DNA from: UBA2253 sp964646985
Lineage (GTDB): Bacteria; Bacillota_I; Bacilli_A; ML615J-28; CAG-698
Length of the DNA: 24,261 bases
Reading direction: 5' to 3'
Assembly (NCBI GenBank): GCA_964646985.1
Contig: CAZYFI010000018.1
Span: forward strand, 1 to 24,261
Position 1 is the stretch's first letter. Each line of letters begins with the position of its first letter. A program made the translations under genes and the position numbers. Under the pieces are notes generated by a model. It was given only the letters and a program-made list of their open reading frames with translations, did no database searches and was not told the DNA's origin. This document shows, one piece after another, positions 14,741-22,657 of this stretch.

Positions 14741-16372
14741 ATGGCAACAATTAGCAAATTACCTAAAAATCAAATTGGAGGGCAAAATCCCCATTTGTTT
14801 AGCAAAATCAGAACCATTATCGAAACTTCTTTTTACCGCAACAATGTTATTGCTGTTAAAACGTTAGCTCAAGCATATGAACTTGCGAAAAATGCAAAAG
14901 GAACCATCCTTACCAGCCAACCTGTCTTTCGTGCGAAAGAACTTGGTTTGCCAGAAGATGCAAAAGTATTGTTGTTTAATGATGGAAACATTACAGGCCG
15001 ACAAGCCAAATTAAGACAACTAATCGATCAATCCAATGTGGAAAAGTTTGGTAATTTGACACGTGAAGTTGTTTTTTCATCTCGGAATAAAACAATGTAT
15101 TCGGCAGAAGTATATATTGGCCTTCACGAAGAATTTATGGTGAAAGCGCACTTGCTTGTTCCTGAAGGATATGAAAACACACTTTATTCTTGGTTGCTAA
15201 ATTTTCAAATTGTGAATGAAGAGTATACAAAGAAGTACAACACATCTAAAGCTTTACCTGAAGGCGATATTTATATTTATTCTGACCCAGATTGTTATCC
15301 AAAAGAATTTCCTGATGGATTGGCATTGTTTGATGCCCAAAGTAATTGTGCTTGTTTACTGGGAATGCGATATTTTGGTGAGCATAAAAAGGGAACTCTT
15401 ACTTTAGCTTGGACAATAGCTGAGAGACAAGGATATACTGCATGTCATGGTGGACAGAAATGCTTTCATTTGAGCAAGGGAAAAGAAAAGGTAATCGGCG
15501 TTTTTGGTTTATCAGGCTCAGGAAAATCAACCATTACTTTATCAAACCATGGTGGAAAATATGCTACAACGGTTCTTCATGATGATGCCTTTATTATTTC
15601 AAATCAAGATGCCTCTTCCATCTGTTTAGAACAATCTTACTTTGATAAAACCCAAGATTATCCATTGACCAATGAACAATCTAAATATTTTGTGACTGTG
15701 CAAAACTGTGGAGCCACCATTGATGAAAACAATGATATTGTGTTAGTGACAGAAGATATTCAATCTGGCAATGGTCGTTGCATTAAATCGCAATACGCTA
15801 CTTTAAATCGAGAATATAAATTTCATCATGCTTGTGATGCAATTTTTTGGATTATGAAGGATAATACATTGCCGCCAGTCATTAAAATAAACAATCCTGC
15901 TTTGGCTTCAACAATGGGAGCAACATTGGCAACAAAAAGAAGTAGTGCTGAATATGTTCCTGGAGAAGATCCAAATTCATTGGTTATTGTTCCTTACGCC
16001 AATCCATTTCGATTGTATCCACTTGTGAAAGACTATAATAAGTTTAAACAATTGTTTGAGGAAAAGAACGTTGCATGTTATATCATTAATACGGGATTTT
16101 TCTTAGAAAAGAAAGTGACTCCGAAAATTACTTTAAAATTGATTGAAGATATTGTTAATGATACGGCTGACTTTGTTTCGTTTGGCCCATTTGATGATTT
16201 GTACTATCAACCAATTGAAGGATTTATCCCTGATTTTACAGATGCTAAATATGTTGAAAATGTAAAGGCAAGAATAAATGATCGCCTCAATTATGTTAGC
16301 AAACTAGATGACTTGAATCGTTTGCCTGATGAAGCACTACAATCAATGCAAAAGATTGTTGAAACAAAGTAA
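14741..16372 (+). CDS. pckA: Phosphoenolpyruvate carboxykinase (ATP), divergent
   Basis: Interconverts oxaloacetate plus ATP with phosphoenolpyruvate, CO2 and ADP, linking four-carbon acids to glycolysis or gluconeogenesis in the cytoplasm. The 543-residue length fits the ATP-type family. Landmarks: RYFGEHKKGTLT (aligned with the Y-G-E-x-K-K segment that carries a metal-binding Lys), the His of TACHGG, and the kinase-1a P-loop GLSGSGKST at about 254, where classical enzymes have GLSGTGKTT. LHDDAF follows as the kinase-2 Asp pair, in place of the usual GDDEH. Overall it is clearly remote from E. coli PckA, so I hold the exact reaction as likely rather than certain. ATG 14741 has GGAGG five bases upstream. 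It has its own promoter, and the mscL promoter overlaps its last codons. Confidence 0.82.
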   Translation: MATISKLPKNQIGGQNPHLFSKIRTIIETSFYRNNVIAVKTLAQAYELAKNAKGTILTSQPVFRAKELGLPEDAKVLLFNDGNITGRQAKLRQLIDQSNVEKFGNLTREVVFSSRNKTMYSAEVYIGLHEEFMVKAHLLVPEGYENTLYSWLLNFQIVNEEYTKKYNTSKALPEGDIYIYSDPDCYPKEFPDGLALFDAQSNCACLLGMRYFGEHKKGTLTLAWTIAERQGYTACHGGQKCFHLSKGKEKVIGVFGLSGSGKSTITLSNHGGKYATTVLHDDAFIISNQDASSICLEQSYFDKTQDYPLTNEQSKYFVTVQNCGATIDENNDIVLVTEDIQSGNGRCIKSQYATLNREYKFHHACDAIFWIMKDNTLPPVIKINNPALASTMGATLATKRSSAEYVPGEDPNSLVIVPYANPFRLYPLVKDYNKFKQLFEEKNVACYIINTGFFLEKKVTPKITLKLIEDIVNDTADFVSFGPFDDLYYQPIEGFIPDFTDAKYVENVKARINDRLNYVSKLDDLNRLPDEALQSMQKIVETK

Positions 16373-16384
16373 ATATGCTATAAT
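16356..16384 (+). promoter_or_regulatory. Promoter of mscL
   Basis: TTGTTG (16356-16361) and a perfect TATAAT (16379-16384) with a 17-base spacer. The -35 lies within the last codons of pckA. No terminator is visible between the two genes, so readthrough from pckA is also possible. Confidence 0.6.
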
Positions 16385-16411
16385 ATAGTTAAATTAATAG
16401 AAGGAGGATAT

Positions 16412-16879
16412 ATGCGTAAATTTTTCAAAGAATTTGGTCAATTTATTCAAAGGGGAAATGTTTTGGATTTAGCAATTGGCGTTATCATCGGCGGAGCTTT
16501 TGGCAAAATTATTGCCAGCTTAGTAAAAGATGTCTTAATGCCAGTTATTGGTCTATTTGTTGGTGGAAATTTAGCAGAAATGCATTGGGTGCTGACACCT
16601 GAAGAAGTTGATTTGTTTGGAGTTGTTACAAAACCAGCTACCACTTTAAATTATGGTTTGTTTATTCAAACAATTATTGATTTCTTAATCATTGCTTTTG
16701 TTATTTTCATCATCATCAAAGCGATTATGAAAGCTCGCATGCTTGCAGAAAAAGCCAAAGCAGAAAAAGAAGCAGAACAAGTGCAAGAAGAAGTTGTTGC
16801 TGAACCTGTTCCTGCAAAACCAACTGCAGAAGAGTTACTTGTTGAAATTCGCGATTTACTTGCAAAACAAAAAGAGTAA
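16412..16879 (+). CDS. mscL: Large-conductance mechanosensitive channel MscL
   Basis: A 155-residue membrane protein that opens under membrane tension to release solutes on sudden drop of external osmolarity. The amphipathic N-terminus MRKFFKEFGQFIQRGNVLDLAIG leads into the pore-lining first helix (about 15-45, VIIGGAFGKIIASLVKDVLMPVIG), which has the hallmark of the MscL family. A periplasm-type loop (about 50-75) and second helix (about 77-102) follow. The tail (105-155) is charged and Ala/Glu-rich, giving a helical bundle ending EELLVEIRDLLAKQKE, as in other MscLs. ATG 16412 has AAGGAGG four bases upstream. A strong terminator follows. Confidence 0.95.
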   Translation: MRKFFKEFGQFIQRGNVLDLAIGVIIGGAFGKIIASLVKDVLMPVIGLFVGGNLAEMHWVLTPEEVDLFGVVTKPATTLNYGLFIQTIIDFLIIAFVIFIIIKAIMKARMLAEKAKAEKEAEQVQEEVVAEPVPAKPTAEELLVEIRDLLAKQKE

Positions 16880-16885
16880 TTGGTT

Positions 16886-16916
16886 AAAGGTCAACCAGAT
16901 GGTTGACCTTTTTTCT
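16886..16916 (+). terminator. Intrinsic terminator after mscL
   Basis: AAAGGTCAACC (16886-16896) pairs perfectly with GGTTGACCTTT (16901-16911) around the loop AGAT, followed by a T-run. The -35 box of the next promoter begins at the end of the T-tract. Confidence 0.88.
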
Positions 16917-16944
16917 TGCCTTTTTTAACGACTTTCTTTATAAT
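16916..16944 (+). promoter_or_regulatory. Promoter of the SDR-chromate transporter operon
   Basis: TTGCCT (16916-16921) and a perfect TATAAT (16939-16944) with a 17-base spacer. It abuts the T-tract of the mscL terminator. AGGTG and the ATG at 16962 follow at once. Confidence 0.62.
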
Positions 16945-16961
16945 AAGTATAGGTGAAAAAA

Positions 16962-17738
16962 ATGAAGACGATTGTTATTACAGGAGCATCCTCGGGGATT
17001 GGCTTAACTACAGGCGAGTTTTTGGCTCAAAAAGGCTATAAGGTATATGGTTTATCAAGGACAATTGGCAATAGTTCTTTGATTCATTACATTTCTTGTG
17101 ATGTCTCGGATTTAGAACAAGTCAAAAACGCTTTTAGTCAGATTGATGGCGATATTGATGTAATCATTAATAATGCTGGAATGGGCATTAGTGGTCCAGT
17201 AGAAACAGCAAAACCAGAAGATATTGATAAGATTCTTGCGGTTAATTTATATGGTGTCATCCATGTGTGCCAAGTTGGTCTTTTGTATTTAAGAAAAACA
17301 AAAGGGAAAATCATAAACATTGGGAGCGTTGCTGGAGAACTTTCTATTCCGTTTCAAACTTTTTATTCTGTTACCAAAGCGGCGGTTGCCAGCTTTTCTG
17401 AAGGGCTGCGAAATGAGGTGCGACCATTTCACATCTCTGTCATTACTGTAATGCCCGGTGATACAAAAACAGCATTTACCCAAAACAGAAAAAAAATAGA
17501 TCAACCAGATTTATTATATGGTGATCGTTTTTTACGTTCGATTGCAAAGATGGAAGAAGACGAACAAAAAGGCAAAAATCCGCTTAGTGTTGCAAATGTG
17601 ATTTTTCGTATCATAAAAAGAAAGCATCCACCAGTTAAAGTTACAGTTGGCTTTGAATATAAACTAATTGTTTTTTTAAAACGATTGTTACCAAATCGTT
17701 TTGTAAATTGGTTGGTTTATATGTTGTATGGAAGATGA
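16962..17738 (+). CDS. Short-chain dehydrogenase/reductase (SDR)
   Basis: A classical SDR of 258 residues, an NAD(P)-dependent oxidoreductase. The cofactor motif TGASSGIG is at 7-14 and NNAG at 70-73. The catalytic set is Asn95, Ser122 (NIGSVAG), Tyr135 and Lys139 (YSVTK). Arg33 right after the second strand (GLSRT) suggests a preference for NADP(H), an inference from position. The last 40 residues are basic and hydrophobic (FEYKLIVFLKRLLPNRFVNWLVYML), so the C-terminus may attach to membrane. The substrate cannot be told. ATG 16962 has AGGTG six bases upstream; the GTG at 16953 lies in that site and is discounted. The stop is two bases before the first chromate-transporter start, so it heads that operon. 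Confidence 0.88.
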   Translation: MKTIVITGASSGIGLTTGEFLAQKGYKVYGLSRTIGNSSLIHYISCDVSDLEQVKNAFSQIDGDIDVIINNAGMGISGPVETAKPEDIDKILAVNLYGVIHVCQVGLLYLRKTKGKIINIGSVAGELSIPFQTFYSVTKAAVASFSEGLRNEVRPFHISVITVMPGDTKTAFTQNRKKIDQPDLLYGDRFLRSIAKMEEDEQKGKNPLSVANVIFRIIKRKHPPVKVTVGFEYKLIVFLKRLLPNRFVNWLVYMLYGR

Positions 17739-17740
17739 TT

Positions 17741-18295
17741 ATGAATAAAAATATAAATTTGTTTTTTACATTTTTAAAAATTGGTGCATTTACCTTTGGT
17801 GGCGGATATGCAATGATTCCTTTGATTCATCATGAATTAGTAGAAAAGAAGAAATGGATTAGCGATGATGAAATGGTGAATATGATTGCGATTGCAGAAT
17901 CAACACCTGGAGTGATTGCTGTTAATTCTGCAACTTTTGTTGGATACAAAATTAATAAATTTTGGGGAAGTTTTTTTTCAACTCTAGGGGTTGTCTTACC
18001 CTCTTTTGTTGTCATTACTTTGATTGCTTTGTTTTTTGAAAATTTTTTAGCAATCCCCATTGTATCTTTTGCTTTTAAAGGCATAAGAGCCGGAGTCGTA
18101 GTGCTTATTTTGAGTGCTTGCTTAAAATTGTATAAAAAGTCACCAAAAACAGTACTTGCGTATTTTTTAATGGCTTTTGCTCTGCTTATTAGTTTATTTG
18201 TTGATTTTAGGTATCTCTCGTTCGCTCTAATCGTCTTTGGGATGATAGTCGGATTATTATCACAAATGATCGTAGCGCAAAGAGGAGGCAAATAA
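17741..18295 (+). CDS. Chromate transporter family protein, subunit 1
   Basis: A 184-residue short-chain member of the CHR (ChrA) family, in which two half-size proteins from neighbouring genes make the equivalent of the long ChrA. Motifs: FKIGAFTFGGGYAMIPL near residues 12-27 and AIAESTPGVIAVNSAT near 50-65, both signature segments of the family. Several hydrophobic helices fill the rest. The family exports chromate in some bacteria, but many members have unknown anion substrates. ATG 17741 has GGAAG seven bases upstream (an ATG at 17735 is too close to it). It starts two bases after the SDR stop and shares a base with the next gene (TAATG). Confidence 0.85.
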   Translation: MNKNINLFFTFLKIGAFTFGGGYAMIPLIHHELVEKKKWISDDEMVNMIAIAESTPGVIAVNSATFVGYKINKFWGSFFSTLGVVLPSFVVITLIALFFENFLAIPIVSFAFKGIRAGVVVLILSACLKLYKKSPKTVLAYFLMAFALLISLFVDFRYLSFALIVFGMIVGLLSQMIVAQRGGK

Positions 18296-18849
18296 TGATT
18301 TATTTTGAATTGTTTTTTGTTTTCTTTTCGATAGGTTTGTTCACCATTGGTGGCGGTTATGCTATGATACCGATGATTGAAGATCAGGTGGTGAGCCGTG
18401 GATGGCTAACCTATGAAGAAATGCTTAATTTCTTCGCGATTGCGGAATCAACTCCAGGCCCATTTGCTGTGAATACTGCAACTTTGGTTGGCTTTGAACA
18501 AGCGGGTTTTTTAGGGGCTTTTTTATCAACATTGGGAGTCATTTTACCTTCGTTCATCATCATTGTCATCATTGCAAAGTTTATTCAAAACTTTATGAAA
18601 TATAAAAAATTCCAATGGGCACTAAGTGGAGTTAAGCCAGTGATCGTAGGAATGATTGCTGCAGTTGTGGTAAATTTAATTTTTAAAAATGTATTTGCTA
18701 GCAAATTTTCTTTTTCCGAGTTTGACTTTATAGCTTTGGGTATTATGATTATCATTATTACGCTTCGCTACTTGTTTAAAAAATTAAATCCCATTTATCT
18801 CATTGTTCTATCAGGGATATTGGGGATTGTTTTATATTCGTTCTTATAA
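18295..18849 (+). CDS. Chromate transporter family protein, subunit 2
   Basis: Exactly 184 residues, the same length as its partner. It has the same two signature segments, SIGLFTIGGGYAMIPMI near the N-terminus and AIAESTPGPFAVNTAT near 50-65, so the pair arose by duplication. The hydrophobic helices and short polar ends indicate an inner-membrane protein. GGAGG lies six bases before the ATG, and the start codon overlaps the stop of subunit 1, which favours equal expression of a heterodimer. The operon ends at a terminator overlapping its stop. Confidence 0.86.
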   Translation: MIYFELFFVFFSIGLFTIGGGYAMIPMIEDQVVSRGWLTYEEMLNFFAIAESTPGPFAVNTATLVGFEQAGFLGAFLSTLGVILPSFIIIVIIAKFIQNFMKYKKFQWALSGVKPVIVGMIAAVVVNLIFKNVFASKFSFSEFDFIALGIMIIIITLRYLFKKLNPIYLIVLSGILGIVLYSFL

Positions 18850-18886
18850 GAAAGAAGGCAATTTTTAATGGCTTTCTTTCTTTTTT
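18848..18886 (+). terminator. Intrinsic terminator after the chromate transporter genes
   Basis: AAGAAAGAAGGC (18848-18859) pairs with GCTTTCTTTCTT (18871-18882) with one G-T pair, followed by further T residues. The stem begins in the stop codon of the second transporter gene. Confidence 0.7.
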
Positions 18887-18895
18887 CTTGATAAT

Positions 18896-18922
18896 TTAGC
18901 ACTTATAACTTGACAGTGCTAA
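18896..18922. promoter_or_regulatory. CIRCE element, HrcA operator of htpG
   Basis: TTAGCACTT, nine bases, then CAGTGCTAA: this matches the CIRCE consensus TTAGCACTC-N9-GAGTGCTAA at every position except the innermost base of each arm. HrcA is known to bind CIRCE and repress groE and dnaK-type operons until heat shock. The right arm overlaps the -35 box of the htpG promoter, so binding should block RNA polymerase. HrcA itself is not in this window. Confidence 0.9.
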
Positions 18923-18938
18923 AGCAATGATGTATAAT
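18910..18938 (+). promoter_or_regulatory. Consensus sigma-A promoter of htpG
   Basis: A perfect TTGACA (18910-18915) and a perfect TATAAT (18933-18938) with the optimal 17-base spacer. The -35 box is inside CIRCE. This is the best-matching promoter in the window, as expected for a gene kept off by a repressor and strongly induced. Confidence 0.88.
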
Positions 18939-18974
18939 TTATCATAGAATACAAAACATAAAGGAGGATTTTTT

Positions 18975-20891
18975 ATGAGTGAAATAAAAGAGTTTAAAAC
19001 CGAATCGAAGCGGTTGTTAGAATTGATGATCAATTCTATTTATACACATCGCGAAATATTTTTAAGAGAATTAATTTCTAATGCATCGGATGCTTTAGAT
19101 AAGTATCATTATTTGTCTTTAACCGATAAAAATTTAGAAAAACGTGATTATGAGATCTTTTTAGAAATCAATAAGAAAGCTAGAACCATCCTTATTTCTG
19201 ATAATGGAATTGGAATGACTTATAATGAATTGGTAGATGGACTTGGAACGATTGCGAAAAGTGGCTCAGCAGAATTTATTAAGAATTTAAAAAACAAAGA
19301 CGACAAAGAAACCATCGATATCATTGGTCAGTTTGGTGTTGGTTTTTATTCTGCATTTATGGTAGCTTCTCAAGTAGAAGTAAGAACAAAATCACCATAT
19401 AGCGAAAAAGGTTATTTGTTTACATCAGCTGGAATAGATACTTATGAAATAACTGAAGTGGAAGGATTAAAACCTGGTACCGAAGTCACCATCTTCTTGC
19501 GAAAATCGACCAAAGAAGAAGATTTTGATGAATTTTTAGAAGAATATTCGTTAAAACGTTTGATTAAGAAATATTCTGATTATGTTCGTTATCCAATTAA
19601 AATGAATGTGAAAAAGTCCGTTCCGAAAAAAGATAAAGAAGGAAAAGACATTGAAGGAAAGTTTGAAGATGTTTTAGAAGTAGAAACCTTAAACTCGATG
19701 ATTCCCATTTGGAAAAAACGAAAAAATGATGTTACTGATGAAGAATTAAATGAATTTTATAAACAAAAATTTTATGACTATCAAGATCCGCAAGCAAACA
19801 TCTTTGTGAATGTAGAAGGAGCGCTTAATTACACTGCTTTGGTATATATTCCTAACAAAGCTCCATATAACCTTTATTCAGAAAAATATGAAAAAGGATT
19901 ACAACTGTATTCCAAAGGCGTTTTTATCATGGAAAAGTGCAAAGAACTTGTTCCTGATTACTTACGATTTGTAAAAGGGTTGGTTGATTCTAGTGATTTA
20001 TCTTTGAATATTAGTCGAGAGATTCTCCAAAAGAACAAAGATTTAGAAAATATCGCCAAGAATGTAGAAAAGAAAATTGTTGCCAAACTAGAAAGCATGC
20101 TCAAAAACGAACGTGAAAAATATCTTGAATTCTTCAAGAATTTTGGTGTGAATATCAAATTTGGTGTTTATGATCAATTTGGCGAAAAGAAAGATTTACT
20201 AAAAGATTTGCTTATTTATCAAACAGTTAACCAAGACAATTTCGTAACATTAAAAGAGTATGTAGAAACGATGCCAAAAGCCCAGGAATACATTTACTTT
20301 GCATCAGGAAAAACAAAAGAACAAGTGCTTGCGCTTCCGCAAATGGATTTAATTAAGAAACAAGGATTTGATGTTCTAATTTTAAATGAAGAAATAGATG
20401 AATTTGCGATACAAATTCTTCAAGAATATGACAAGAAAAAATTCAAATCCATTAATCAAGGTGACTTGGATCTCTTAACAAAAGAAGAAGAGAAGAAATT
20501 ACAAGAATTATCAGAAGACAAAAAATCTATGCTGGAAAAAATAAAAGAAATATTAAAAGATGATGTTTCCGATGTCGTTTTATCAAAGCGTTTGACTGAT
20601 TCACCAGTATGTTTGGTCAGTGATGAAGGAATTTCTTTTGAAATGGAAAAAGTCATTGCTAACATGCCAAGTGAAGAAAAGCCAAAAGCAACGAAAATAT
20701 TAGAAATCAATCCTAACCATCCATTGTTTCAGGCTTTAGAAAACCTATATAACGACAACAATGATCTGCTTAATGATTATGCATCATTGCTTTATTCGCA
20801 AGCTTTGCTCATTGAAGGATTTGGTTTAAAAGATCCTGTTACTTTCTCTAAAAAGATGAGTGATTTGATGGTAAAAGTAGCTAAATATTAA
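18975..20891 (+). CDS. htpG: Chaperone protein HtpG (Hsp90)
   Basis: A 638-residue Hsp90-type ATP-dependent chaperone of the cytoplasm, helping to fold or remodel client proteins. The N-terminal GHKL ATPase motifs are intact: REIFLRELISNASDALDK (26-43), ISDNGIGMT (74-82) and the lid segment GQFGVGFYSAFMVA (118-131). The middle domain contains SLNISREIL-type sequence with the arginine that contacts ATP, and the C-terminal dimerisation domain is complete, giving the usual bacterial length. ATG 18975 has AAGGAGG seven bases upstream. It is transcribed alone from a promoter under CIRCE control and ends in its own terminator. HrcA control differs from Bacillus subtilis, where htpG is not in the HrcA group. 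Confidence 0.97.
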   Translation: MSEIKEFKTESKRLLELMINSIYTHREIFLRELISNASDALDKYHYLSLTDKNLEKRDYEIFLEINKKARTILISDNGIGMTYNELVDGLGTIAKSGSAEFIKNLKNKDDKETIDIIGQFGVGFYSAFMVASQVEVRTKSPYSEKGYLFTSAGIDTYEITEVEGLKPGTEVTIFLRKSTKEEDFDEFLEEYSLKRLIKKYSDYVRYPIKMNVKKSVPKKDKEGKDIEGKFEDVLEVETLNSMIPIWKKRKNDVTDEELNEFYKQKFYDYQDPQANIFVNVEGALNYTALVYIPNKAPYNLYSEKYEKGLQLYSKGVFIMEKCKELVPDYLRFVKGLVDSSDLSLNISREILQKNKDLENIAKNVEKKIVAKLESMLKNEREKYLEFFKNFGVNIKFGVYDQFGEKKDLLKDLLIYQTVNQDNFVTLKEYVETMPKAQEYIYFASGKTKEQVLALPQMDLIKKQGFDVLILNEEIDEFAIQILQEYDKKKFKSINQGDLDLLTKEEEKKLQELSEDKKSMLEKIKEILKDDVSDVVLSKRLTDSPVCLVSDEGISFEMEKVIANMPSEEKPKATKILEINPNHPLFQALENLYNDNNDLLNDYASLLYSQALLIEGFGLKDPVTFSKKMSDLMVKVAKY

Positions 20892-20900
20892 GAACTATGA

Positions 20901-20930
20901 TAAAAGTCTCCATTAGGAGACTTTTATTTT
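20901..20930 (+). terminator. Intrinsic terminator after htpG
   Basis: TAAAAGTCTCC (20901-20911) pairs perfectly with GGAGACTTTTA (20916-20926) around the loop ATTA, followed by TTTT. Confidence 0.87.
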
Positions 20931-20931
20931 A

Positions 20932-20960
20932 TTTACATAAGCATCTTAGAATGTTATAAT
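20932..20960 (+). promoter_or_regulatory. Promoter of the deacetylase-GHMP operon
   Basis: TTTACA (20932-20937, five of six matches), a 17-base spacer, and a perfect TATAAT (20955-20960) preceded by TGT, an extended -10. The start codon is at 20982. Confidence 0.72.
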
Positions 20961-20981
20961 TTATCTATCGAGGTAAATGTG

Positions 20982-21749
20982 ATGAATAAAAAAATGCTTT
21001 TAAAATATGTTCCCCTTCCTGATTTTAAGACATTTAAAACTGTACTTTTTGTAGGTCCCCATCCTGATGATATTGAGATTTCTTCAGGAGCGTTAGTCAA
21101 GCAAATGACAAATAGAGGCGTAAAAGTACACTTTTTAATTGCTACTGATGGAGGAGCCGGCTCTTTTGATCCCAAAGCGAAAGCAGAAGACGTGATTCTC
21201 CAAAGAAAAAAAGAAAGCGAAAATGCTGCTGCATTTTTGAATGCAACAAGTGTTGATATTTTGCCTTTTGAAGATGGAGGAATCTATTCATTAGAAGAAA
21301 TGACTGTTGCAATTGCAAAAAAAATCATTGAAATCAAACCAGATGCGGTGTTTGCTCCTGATCCATCGCTTCCAACAGAAGTTCATCCAGATCATATTAA
21401 TGTGGGGATTGCAGCAAGAAATGCCTTAACGATTGCGAAATTTCCAATTGTTGCAAGTCGTCATGGCATTGATATTACAAAAATCGAACAATTCCCCAAA
21501 GGAATGAGTTTGGTATATTTTTACACACATCGTGCGAATGTCTTTATTCCCGTAACGCAAGATGAATTTGCTGATAAAATCACTTCTATCAAATGTCATG
21601 AAAGCCAAATTGACCATACAATGGAAATGGTGATGCAATATTTACAGTTTAAAGCAATGGAATATGGAAAAAAAGCAAGAAGCAAATTTGGCGAAGGCTT
21701 TTTTGCTTTAGCGCCATCTCATCAACATTGCTTCTTAGAAGACATTTAA
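20982..21749 (+). CDS. PIG-L / LmbE-family N-deacetylase
   Basis: A 255-residue zinc hydrolase of the family that removes acetyl groups from N-acetylglucosamine-type substrates (as in MshB, BshB and PIG-L). The zinc and catalytic residues are present: PHPDDIE (His27, Asp29, Asp30) and HPDHINVG (His135-His138, supplying the third ligand), plus the family segments TDGGAG at 56-60 and RKKESENAAAFL. No signal peptide or membrane helix is seen, so it should be cytoplasmic. Substrate is unclear: bacillithiol synthesis would use a BshB of this type, but no bshA or bshC is nearby. ATG 20982 has GAGGT seven bases upstream; a GTG three bases earlier is less well spaced. It is followed after 13 bases by the GHMP protein and likely shares its transcript. 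Confidence 0.88.
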   Translation: MNKKMLLKYVPLPDFKTFKTVLFVGPHPDDIEISSGALVKQMTNRGVKVHFLIATDGGAGSFDPKAKAEDVILQRKKESENAAAFLNATSVDILPFEDGGIYSLEEMTVAIAKKIIEIKPDAVFAPDPSLPTEVHPDHINVGIAARNALTIAKFPIVASRHGIDITKIEQFPKGMSLVYFYTHRANVFIPVTQDEFADKITSIKCHESQIDHTMEMVMQYLQFKAMEYGKKARSKFGEGFFALAPSHQHCFLEDI

Positions 21750-21762
21750 GAAGGAGAGCACT

Positions 21763-22620
21763 ATGCGCTTAAAGGTAAAAGTTCCTGCAACTTTTGGTCG
21801 TTTGGGCTGGGAAGTTGAAGGATTGGGTATTGCTGTAAAACTTTATAATGAGTTCTATTTTGAAAAATCAAAGAACTGGATATTTGAAGGATTTCCCCCA
21901 GCGAATGATTCAAAAGAGAATTTAATTAAGAGTGCGTTTGAAAAAACCTTCTGGTTTGCAAAACAGCCAGCATTTCCTTTAAAAGTAACGTTTATTCAAA
22001 CAATTCCGCAAGGAAGTGGACTTGGTTATCAAGCTACCTTTCTTGTTGCTGGTGCGATTGCTGCCAATTATTTTCTTGATCGCAGGTTTTCTTTGGTGAA
22101 TTTGCTTAACATTTCTGCAACCATTCTTAACACATATGAGGGGATTTCTCCAGCTTTATTTGGTTCTTTATGTTCTTCTTATCAATTTGAAGGAGAAATA
22201 AAGAATATGAAATATGAAGTAAATGATGACCTCGTTTTTACACATTTAATCGCAAAAAAAGCTTTGAAAAAACAAGAACCTTTTAAAGTCAGTATTCAGG
22301 ATTTTAGTTATCGCTTAACAAAAGCCATTAATTTACCAAAAGCCTTCGAAATGGGTGATTTAACTATATTACGTGAATTATTGGCTTATCAAGCAAATGA
22401 AAACCAGTTTTTTTCAAATTTTCCCACAAATTCTCATTTAAAATCATTTTGTATCAAAGAAAAATATCCTTATTTTATCAATGACCAAGAAGGTACCATT
22501 ACGTTTGTTTCCAAGCAACCACTTGCGCCATTATTACGTGAATATGCTTTGAATGAAGATTGGGAAATTAATACTTTATCAGTTGATAAAAAAGGTGCTT
22601 TTTATGAAGCAATTCTTTAA
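21763..22620 (+). CDS. Homoserine-kinase-like GHMP protein with altered ATP loop
   Basis: A 285-residue GHMP-superfamily protein closest, as far as I can read, to homoserine kinase (ThrB). The N-terminus VKVPATFGRLGWEVEGLGIAVKLYNEF parallels the ThrB opening V-PAT-ANLG-GFD-LG-AL-LYN. The phosphate-loop region reads IPQGSGLGYQATFLVAGAIAAN (81-102), where kinases have the GLGSS(S/A) motif; the two Ser are replaced by Tyr-Gln. The next motif, usually EGHPDNVAPALFGG, is shortened to YEGISPALFGS (125-135), dropping the HPDN part. The C-terminal GHMP_C segment is not obvious. It may be an inactive or re-purposed kinase. AAGGAG six bases before ATG 21763 and the 13-base gap to the deacetylase indicate an operon. 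No other threonine-synthesis gene is nearby. Confidence 0.65.
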   Translation: MRLKVKVPATFGRLGWEVEGLGIAVKLYNEFYFEKSKNWIFEGFPPANDSKENLIKSAFEKTFWFAKQPAFPLKVTFIQTIPQGSGLGYQATFLVAGAIAANYFLDRRFSLVNLLNISATILNTYEGISPALFGSLCSSYQFEGEIKNMKYEVNDDLVFTHLIAKKALKKQEPFKVSIQDFSYRLTKAINLPKAFEMGDLTILRELLAYQANENQFFSNFPTNSHLKSFCIKEKYPYFINDQEGTITFVSKQPLAPLLREYALNEDWEINTLSVDKKGAFYEAIL

Positions 22621-22657
22621 AATGATACAAGGAATTGGCTGCTAAAAAATAAAAACA

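Noticed and set aside
16953..16955. GTG start for the SDR
   Set aside because: It lies within the AGGTG ribosome site; ATG 16962 is six bases downstream and begins the typical MKTIVITGASSG N-terminus.
17830..18291. A 153-codon open frame on the minus strand antisense to the first chromate transporter gene
   Set aside because: It is the shadow of a hydrophobic coding sequence on the other strand, without a ribosome site or recognisable domain.
20979..20984. GTG start for the deacetylase
   Set aside because: GAGGT is better spaced (seven bases) to the ATG at 20982.
22621..22657. Terminator between the GHMP protein and the transporter
   Set aside because: No stable stem followed by a T-run is present, so read-through into the transporter gene remains possible.
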